DNA of 64,000 nucleotides from Basidiobolus meristosporus CBS 931.73 (lineage: Eukaryota > Basidiobolomycota > Basidiobolomycetes > Basidiobolales > Basidiobolaceae). Of this stretch, positions 56,763 to 64,000 are shown one piece after another (position 1 is the stretch's first letter; each line of letters begins with the position of its first letter). Below the pieces are notes generated by a model, which ran no database searches, was not told where the DNA came from, and was given only the letters and a program-made list of their open reading frames with translations. Made by a program: the position numbers and the translations under genes. The DNA lies in the NCBI GenBank assembly GCA_002104905.1, contig MCFE01000158.1:62001-126000 (forward strand), written 5' to 3'.

Positions 56763-57883
56763 ATGGAAGTCCAAGAGTTTCTCAAGAAGTGTGGCTTGGA
56801 GCAATATACAGAGGCCTTCTTTGCCGAAGGTTTCGATCAGCTGAGATCAGTTAGTACCCGTCATTGGTTCTTTTGGTAGCTTTGAATTAACGCTAGTTGA
56901 AACAGCTCCTAGAAATCACTGAGCCAGACTTGGTGGCTTTGGGTGTAAAAAGAGGACATCGTAGGGTTAGTAGCGTTCCAACCAGGAATACCACTTGTTC
57001 AATGGTAGCTTATTCCAGTATTCTCGAAACTAGCTACTCCAACGAGAGATAGTCGCGGTGAAGGGCGCCACCTCCTTATCAACACCATTCCCTCTTACAA
57101 TCACACCGGAGAACCCTTTCATGAATCTGACGGGATCTGGTCAGTCAACAATGAGTGTGGCACAGCTTATCATGTGACTAATTTCATGACTGTTTCTGAT
57201 GCAAGTAGACCCTAGAGCGTTGAATCTCTTCGCCAAAAATTTCTCCCCGACCTCGGTCAACGGCAACCAAAAGATGTTCTTCGCAAATCCCAAGGTTCCA
57301 ATAGCACCCCTCAAGCCATCTCCGCCATCCATTGAAAACAACAGCAACAAGAGGCGATACAGACGACATCCCAAGCCGGACAAAAATGCCCCGGAGAAAC
57401 CACCCTCAGCCTATGTGATGTTTTCGAACAAGATTCGGGGCGAGTTCAAAGACCAGAATATGTCGTTCACTGAAATGGCCAAAGTGGTCGGCGATCGCTG
57501 GAAAACACTCAGTCCGGAGGAAAGGGAGGAGGTGGAGCAATGCGCTTCCAAGGCTAAACAGGAGTACTTGGAGGCTTTGGAAACCTACAAGAAAACTCCT
57601 GAATACCATGAATACCAAGAGTACCTGATCGAATTCAGGGCGAAATCGTCTTCTTGTGTGCGTCCAGTTGGCAGACCGCGAAAGCATCCCAAGCTTGACG
57701 AAATGGACAATGTCACCTCCGATGACTCCAATGGTAAGTTCCCTTTGATCATGAGCGTTATTCGAGATCGGCTCAAGTAATCCTAATTTAGGTCTAGTCT
57801 CAGCGGATGATCTCCTCTACCAAGATGCATCAGGTAGAGACGTAGATCACAATGGATGGCCAGCAATTGTCCCGAGCTGCTGA
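56763..57883 (+). CDS. SAM domain plus HMG-box protein with AT-hook-like motif
   Basis: Five exons: 56763-56849, 56906-56965, 57034-57139, 57206-57733 and 57792-57883; 290 residues. Donors are GTTAGT (twice), GTCAGT and GTAAGT. SAM domain 1-58: VQEFLKKCGLEQYTEAF, then LLEITEPDLVALGVKRGHRR, which is only continuous after splicing. HMG box about 145-215: PEKPPSAYVMFSNK, FTEMAKVVGDRWKTLSPEE, KAKQEYLEALETY. A GRPRK AT-hook-like motif at about 240. SAM domains oligomerise and the HMG box bends DNA, so a chromatin or transcription role is likely. The third acceptor could also be 57208, three bases later. I do not know a named ortholog. Confidence 0.88.
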
Positions 57884-58132
57884 TTGCCTTGTTCATGCCC
57901 GTTTATTCTAATATCTCCACCTGAGGTTGGAGTTGGTTAGTTTAGAAGGAGGTTTCAGGAAAACAGCAAGTCGGATAGGGATATGGATTCTCTCGGTTTC
58001 AGGCCCCGATGATTTTGAAAGTAAATGGATGTTTTCTTTTCTATCCTTGCCCATGCATACATCAATGACTCGTATGTATCCTCCATCTATGTTTATATAC
58101 TAGGATATGTAATAAAAGTAATTCACTTGGCA

Positions 58133-58819
58133 TCATGAGGGCGGAAATGGGGAAGTGTCTTTGAAGCAATTCTCGAATACCTCGTTGACAACCTGCTCGG
58201 CATTCTTGCAATGGGAGCGGGTGGAGTTGATCGCTTCTCTTCTCGCGCACTCCCTCTTCCTTACCAACGGCCACACGTTGGCACATTGACCAAGGGCACT
58301 CGCCCGGATTTCCGAACAAGCAACATTATGGCAAGGGGTGGTAAATGTCCCGGCTCGACCTGCGTCGTAGGCGTGAACCAGTTCGTGTATTACTGTCTCC
58401 TCCAGGTCTTTCCGGGAGCGAATGGCTTCGCAGCAGACAACGATTCTGTTGGAGAGCATTAGTGCGTTGGAGCTGGGCATAGGGAAGCTCTAACAACCAA
58501 CCACCCAACCGGCTCGCATACTATGAAAGAAGGGAAACTGGAGGTACCTTTTGTTTTGAGGATCGTAATATCCAAACCTACCTGCTTGCACAGTATCGAC
58601 GCAACTGCGACAGGTCAGGCCTTTCACCAGGGACTTCTTGGCTTGCTTTCGTATGGCATACAGCAGAAAGTGGACTCTGGGGTCCTCTAGCACCTACATA
58701 GAAGGTCAGTCGCGGCTCCAGATAGTGGGGTTGCGGGCGCTCTCACTTACGCTGGCGATCTCTTTGGTGCACTGTGCTTCCGAATATCCAGTGGAGGCTG
58801 GGTTGGGGTTTCTGTACAT
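58133..58819 (-). CDS. ATP23: Mitochondrial metalloprotease ATP23
   Basis: Three exons: 58819-58751, 58693-58548 and 58472-58133; introns 57 and 75 nt; 184 residues. HELVH at 101-105 is the zinc-binding catalytic motif (M76 family), followed by AYD and the CSEIRA block conserved in the family. The N-terminal half carries CRSC and FGYYDP, and the C-terminus ends with the Cys-containing VVNEVFENCFKDTSPF. Conserved Cys fit import into the intermembrane space by Mia40. In yeast it cleaves the Atp6 presequence and helps F0 assembly. The start MYRNPNPAS is the first ATG after an upstream stop. Length matches small fungal forms. Confidence 0.96.
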
Positions 58820-58861
58820 AAGGGCTAGGTATTGGGAACACCGTCACTTCACTAGCTCATA

Positions 58862-59478
58862 GACGTGGTCACGGTTGACCTGGGTTTGGAGGGGACTAGA
58901 ATGGATTGCCAACAAATCTGATCCTCGGTGTGTGTGAAGCAAAGTTTATCATCCATTTATCACCTCCACCAGGGAAATCATCCTAATCCAGTATCACGAT
59001 AGTTTCCGTATGGACCATCGATGAATCCCTATGTTTTAGCATGTGAGATATGTGACGTAAACGATGGGCAAGTCTTAATAGTATGGTGAGGAATCTTCGA
59101 GTATCAAATGATCGGAACAGAATCCTCAACCCAGACTATTTAATCTACATCAGGCATCATAGAGATTGGTTTGATGCGCGTACCATGCTGGAATAATTCA
59201 TTGATTTCAAGCCAGTCCACATAGCATCTCTTTCCTCAACTTGGAGAGGCACATCGATTCCATACACGACCCAAGGCAGCACCTTATTATCCGCTCACCC
59301 GACATCCAAGAACCTTCCCCTCTCAACCACCACCTAACCTCACCCAGTATCCCCCACCTCTCGAACGTCCCCACGCTTCCAAAGTAATTGGTTGAAAACC
59401 GACCGAGGTGTACCTGTGCCAACCAACCCCGAAGAAGTTTTCCCACCTACGTTTCCAACGTGAACGCACAACACAAAC
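58862..59478. other. Divergent intergenic region between ATP23 and the RhoGAP gene
   Basis: No gene supported. CT-rich stretches near 59330-59460 precede the RhoGAP start. Confidence 0.5.
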
Positions 59479-61936
59479 ATGTTGACCTTTGAGAATAGTT
59501 TTTGGACTGCTGACTACCGTTCAGGGATAAACCAGCTGAACGAAAAGCTCGCCCAGGGAAGCATCGAATGCGACGAGATCCTTGGCTTCCTCAAGGAGAG
59601 GGCCGCCATAGAGGAGCAGTACGGCAGCAAGCTCTGCGAACTCGGCAAAAGGAAGAGCAAGAATGGTGGGTTCGCTAAAGATGACGGGGCCACCCTGAAG
59701 AGAACGTTCGATTCGCTGAAGGGGGAGTGCCTCGAGCTCGGCCAGTTCCACAAACAGAACGCCTCCGACATTCAAGAGCTCGTACTGAAGCCACTCCAGA
59801 TCTTTGTCGAGGAACGCAAGGTCGGCCTGAAAGTCAGCAAAGAGAGCATCGAGGCCGCACTGAAACGCTTGGACAAGCAGCGGGCCGAGTTGTTACGTGC
59901 CCAGGAGAATTACATGACCAAGTGCGGAGTTGCTGACTCCCTGGAGAAGCAAGAGGCCGATAAGCCCAGTAGACGGCTTTCCATTCAAGACCTTCAACTC
60001 CGACTGGAGCTCATCACCAACACCCTGGGGAACCTGACCTTCACCGAAGAGGAGTTCAAAGAATTTCTGCAGAGGATCCAAACGGAGATCCCAACTCAGG
60101 AGGTCCGTTATCCATTCCTCGGGTTATACAAAGGCTTGATCTCTGGGGAATCCGTCGCAGCGTGGCTTCGCGAGCATTACAACCTAGAAAGTGACGAGCA
60201 GGTCGAGCAGGTCGGCCAGGCCCTTATCGATCAAGGGTTTTTGAAACTGGTCGGCCGCGGGAACAAGTTCACCATCAAATCCAACTCGTACTACCAATGG
60301 AAAAAGCTCTACCAAGACCAAGGTTCCCCGTTGGAGAAAGCTCGGCTAGAGGCGGAGGAGGCGGACGCAGCCTACAAGCAGCTTGCCAAGTCGGTAGACA
60401 AGTCCCGAATGTCGGCCGAGCGGACTCTGATGAGTTATCTTGGAAACATGGAGCGTAACGAGGTCAACAGGATCGTCGCCATCAAGGCCGCGTTCTTGAG
60501 CTTTGCCGCCACCTTCTCCACCGTGATCTCAACGTATATCTCGATGAACGAGAGAACGCAGCTCTACTTCGAGACCCTTAAGCCCGAGAACGACATCACC
60601 TTCATGATCGAGCAACACGGGACTGGTTACTTCAACCCCAAGCCCGTCGTCTACGAGAACTTCTATTACGGATCCGTTAAAGACCAAATTTACGGTGTCC
60701 CTCTCGAGGAACAAGCGCGCCTTTCGAAGAACCACATCCCACTCATCATTGCCAAATGCCTGAGCGCGCTCACCAAGGGCTATGGGGAAATGCCCTACGT
60801 GGAGCGGAGGGGTATCTGGATCACCGATGTACCCTTGGCCACCATTCATAGTCTGAAAAGAAGCATCAACCAAGGGTGCCAGGTAACCCTGAAGCAGCTG
60901 CGAGAATATGACCTCAAGACCATTGTTGGCGCGCTCAAGCTCTACTTGTTGGAGCTCCCGGAATGCTTGTGTACCTCGGAGCTGTACGATGCCGTGAAGG
61001 CCATCTATGCGCCAGGTGAGTTGCCCCGAGAGTCGTCTTTGAATGGATTCATACTAACCATCTGACCTGAAGTTCCCCTACCCGATAGAGATGACGACGA
61101 AGAACGAGCCAGACTAGGCGCGATTCAGAACCTGCTCACCGCTCTACCGCCCGCCAACAAGCGCAGTTTGAAGGCCATCATGGGCCATCTCAACCAGTGA
61201 GTAGCTTTTGCTTTGTAGTTGTCGGCTGGGCATCGGACTGATCAGTTGCAGGTTGCTGCAGGACATGTCTCCCGAGGAGCTGTTCATCCCGGAGATATGC
61301 CATAACCTTGGACATACCATTTTGAGACCACGCGCGGAGACCCCGGTGACATTCCACGACAGACATCCACAGAAGCTCGTGAAGGACATGATATGCCATT
61401 ACCAGGAGATCTTCGACTCGATGAATCTGACCAACATCAGCTACGATGACGAGGACTCGGCCGAGCCGAGTACGGATTCCAAGAAGGTCAGCCCACAGCT
61501 GGAGGAGGAAGTGGAGGATGAGGACGAGAGCGAGCTGCTGTTCTCAGATCCCTCCTCCGACTTGGACAAAGAAAGTACTCACTCGGAGGAGCCTGCGGCG
61601 GAACCCAAGCCCCTTCAGGAGAGCAACCACGTAGAGCACGAAGCAAGCGCACCTGCGAGTCCCGTGATAGAGGTCGAGCCTAGTCAAATCGATAGCGCAC
61701 CCAAAGAGGATACCCCCATCGCAGAAGAGAAGGCGGCGATCATCGAGGAACAACCAGCACAACCGATCGAGGAAAAAGTGAGCGCACCAGCGACAGTCCC
61801 AGATGCACCCAAGTCGTCCACCAAGGAGGAGGTCAATAGCCCCGCTCCTACCCCCACACCGGCCAAGCCTGTAGTGGAGAAGGTGGACGACGACGATTTG
61901 GATCCCTTCTTCCAGGACGAGGACGAGGAGGACTGA
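59479..61936 (+). CDS. F-BAR/DEP/RhoGAP protein, Rgd2-like
   Basis: Three exons: 59479-61015, 61073-61196 and 61252-61936; introns 57 and 55 nt, the first with a TACTAAC branch point at about 61052; 781 residues. The F-BAR starts at residue 1 (SFWTADYRSGINQLNEKL) and is split by a DEP domain (about 210-275) before its last helices (285-370), as in yeast Rgd2. RhoGAP spans about 405-610 (GVPLEE, the LYLLELPECL block, PPANKRSL, GHTILRP). The arginine-finger position reads GIWITD, not G-I-F-R-x-S-G, so catalytic activity is doubtful. A long acidic, Pro/Glu-rich tail (620-781) ends DPFFQDEDEED. Acts at the plasma membrane on Rho/Cdc42-type GTPases. Start context fits; upstream frame is closed. 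Confidence 0.95.
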
Positions 61937-62152
61937 GGAGCCGGTCGTTGTTTGTAGAGCGTATTTTCCACCCAGACCCACCTTTTTCATTGGCCACCCT
62001 TTTTGAACAATCATCACGAAATAAAAATGGGCCATCAGTTCTTTTCCATCGACTGCCTTAGCATGGGGGTGTATATATTTCAGAAGGTGTATACAGTAGA
62101 ACATTAAAAGGGCGAAGAACCAAACTAATGGAGAGAGTCGGAGGGGATTGGT

Positions 62153-63866
62153 CTATACCTCAGCCTGTGCCGGGGTAGGCATTTGTTGTCCACGGCCTCT
62201 GCCTCGACGGTGACCTCGGTTTCCTAACACATCAACATTGGTTAAGGCGCTCGCAAAGCCCGAAATTAATCTGTTCGACGGTTTACCTCGGGATTGCCCC
62301 TTTCCTCGAGTGGGATGCTCGCCATTTGTGTTCGAACCATCTTGACCTTGACCTTGACCTTGGCCTGGGCCTCGACCTCCACGACCGCGACCACGACCAC
62401 GATTTCCCCCGCGGCGATTCTCATCCGAGGTGCTTTGTCCAGGTGGGGTTGTGCCGTTGCCATTGCGCTTACCACGATACCCTCCACGATGCCCCCCGCG
62501 GTGCTTGTGTTCCTTTGAAGGATTTCGCTTCCGGGTCGACTCGGTGTCCGGTTGGTCGGCGATGTCCTGCAGGGTGTCGTTTCCTTCTTGGGGCTCTTCA
62601 CTTGTTAACGAGACGGCGGTTCCGTTCACGGACGAATCATGCGTGTCGTCCTGCTCCAGAGGTTCCTCTAATGTGACGGGTTAGTGGGAAGAATCGAAGC
62701 CGTCACCGATCCCTGTTTACCCAATATCTCCGAGGTGGACATGAAGCGGATCCCACCCGGCGGAACAATCACCTCGTGAATTACAACTTCAAGTAAAAGA
62801 GTAAGTATGTTGCGCGATCACAGCCAGTTTTCGGGATGTTTACCGGTGTCGTCGCCGTCGTAGTGTACAAGCTCCTGGTTGTCTGAAGCGAACTCGATCG
62901 CGTGTGATTCCTCAACCTCCTCTACCGGAGTTGGATCCGCGTCCCTCGGTGGACCGATTGATCTCGTCAGCGCCGACGCAACATCCTGATCTATAGTGAG
63001 GCTTGTTAAGGGGAGATACGAGCAAAACGATCACCACTGCGGGTGGATCTTGAGTTGGAAGGATACAGCAGACTCCATGAATGCCGGGGATCTCCTCTTC
63101 CGAGCCGTTGGCCAACTTCTTAAGTGACTCGTACACATCTTTCTGGGCCCCTGCTTTATCGTCGGTGGAAAATTGGGCGACGACGATCTCCTTGAATGCT
63201 GACAACACTCTTGCGTCCGGCTCTGGGACCTCCTCACGCGTACACCATCCGTGGAACAGCCCCACACAGTGGAAAACCACGCCGGCCGCCGAATTCTAAA
63301 TGCAACCAGGAGTGAGAAATCGGGCACGAAAGGAGCAAGATCTCGATTTCCAAGCAACCTCAGCCTCCTCGGCCATCCTTCTGGCTGCCCTCCTTGACTG
63401 GCGCTCCTGCTCTTTGGCTCGGGCAATGTGCGCTTTGGTTTCCTGTCTCGAAACGTGAATAAACCAGCCGGTCGAGGGGATTCATTTGCAACGGTTCACT
63501 GTCAGCTAACCTCGGAGTCAACAGTGGTGAACTGCTTGACCATGTCCTCCAGCTCTCTGATGGCGGAAGAGACCTCATCTCTTTTCTCCCAAGCCTGGAT
63601 CTGGTCGGAGTTGAGCTCCACCTTCCCTTCCGAGCTTGTGCCGATCACCTCGGCGTACCTTTCTATCTTACTCTGTCGGAAAATAAGGTCAGTTCCACTG
63701 GATAGGGGAAGAAGGGGTGTCCAGGCAAACACTCTACCCATCTCTTTTTCAGCGTACGAAGTCGTCTCAATATCAACTCGACGTAGGGATTTTCATGTTT
63801 GGCTATGCTGGCAACATCTTTCGTGGCAGAATTGGCGGGTTCGTTATGGGGTTTGAGTTCAGACAT
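62153..63866 (-). CDS. Caprin-like RG-rich RNA-binding protein
   Basis: Eight exons by eye: 63866-63738, 63672-63511, 63442-63359, 63295-63067, 62990-62844, 62786-62721, 62667-62287 and 62223-62153; 422 residues. The first 100 residues (LILRRLRTLKKRW, then SKIERYAEV ... LNSDQIQAWEKRDEV) resemble the Caprin N-terminal coiled region. The middle has the DVYESLKKLANGSEEE block, and exon 6 gives VIVPPGGIRFMSTSEI. The C-terminal third is RG-rich (RGGHRGGYRGK, RGRGRGRGGRG), typical of RNA-granule proteins. Animal Caprin binds G3BP and RNA in stress granules; the role here is inferred. The exon 4 donor (GTATCC) and exon 3 donor (GTTGCT) are weak calls. The last intron is 63 nt and frame-neutral. Confidence 0.72.
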
Positions 63867-64000
63867 GGTAAGGTAGCTTGGACGTGTACTCTAATGGGGG
63901 GGCTATGCTATTTTATCGGTGTATACGACAGTGTATTCGTATGGTTGTGTGGAGGTGGCTGGAAAAGGTAGTACGAAATTCATGCTAACTTAAGCATACT
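63867..64000. other. Upstream region of the Caprin-like gene
   Basis: Noncoding, at the window end; promoter of the minus-strand gene would lie here. Confidence 0.4.

Noticed and set aside
61544-62104. 186-codon minus-strand frame
   Set aside because: Antisense to the acidic tail of the RhoGAP gene; composition explained by the GAG/GAC repeats of the sense strand.
49000-64000. Search for tRNA or rRNA genes
   Set aside because: No convincing A and B box pair with a cloverleaf seen by eye; a tRNAscan run would be decisive.
1-64000. CRISPR arrays
   Set aside because: No array of short direct repeats with unique spacers; the tandem repeats seen are microsatellites or coding units, and the genome is eukaryotic.

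Overview
Fungal genomic DNA with two very different halves. Bases 1 to about 48,950 are an AT-rich, strongly CpG-depleted island of nested, mostly dead transposable elements. Bases about 48,950 to 64,000 are GC-richer, CpG-normal and gene-dense, with short introns (55-76 nt), GT-AG borders and in places a TACTAAC-like branch point. The gene set (uS5/RPS2, a CE4 chitin deacetylase-like enzyme with a Kex2-type KR site, a Gcn4/Cys3-type bZIP, TspO, a SAM plus HMG-box protein, ATP23, an F-BAR/DEP/RhoGAP protein and a Caprin-like RG protein), together with LTR, Harbinger and CACTA elements, fits a repeat-rich fungus. An early-diverging lineage (Mucoromycota/Zoopagomycota grade) is my inference; I cannot name a genus.

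TE island, left to right: a long inverted-repeat (foldback) structure (1-5385) enclosing a broken Harbinger copy (A) and a 733-bp snap-back MITE; a 1-kb-type LTR fragment (5695-6511); an unidentified repeated ORF family, here called E4 (6957-14025), split by a full-length Ty3/gypsy element G1 (7722-12656); copia gag and RT relics; a Ty3 element G6 with about 1.05-kb LTRs, one of which carries a nested solo LTR; a CACTA-like copy (minus, 20867-23870) split by a solo LTR; a second E4 copy; a decayed Ty3 element G3 whose 3' LTR is split by Harbinger copy B (27125-30708); a CACTA-like copy split by Harbinger copy C (32905-36322, transposase ORF intact); several copia relics; a rearranged Ty3 copy (40049-44410); a chromovirus 3' end; a third CACTA-like copy; and a copia 3' end with LTR (to 48446).

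Genic half: small secreted protein (-), RPS2 (+), chitin deacetylase-like (-), bZIP (+), TspO (+), SAM/HMG (+), ATP23 (-), F-BAR/DEP/RhoGAP (+), Caprin-like (-). These are independent housekeeping or regulatory genes with no operon logic. Splice models were built by eye; they keep frame and restore family motifs.

Most informative signals: (1) Harbinger copies B and C and their MITEs share the terminus AGACTTGTTCC and 3-bp AAT/ATT target duplications, with empty sites visible inside the same window; (2) copies B and C differ largely at CpG to TpG/CpA, implying methylation-driven decay; (3) identical in-frame TGA codons recur in separate copies; (4) all three Ty3 G-family RT copies have different mutations in the YxDD box; (5) the RhoGAP protein lacks the arginine finger; (6) E4 is a repeated coding family with internal repeats that I cannot assign.
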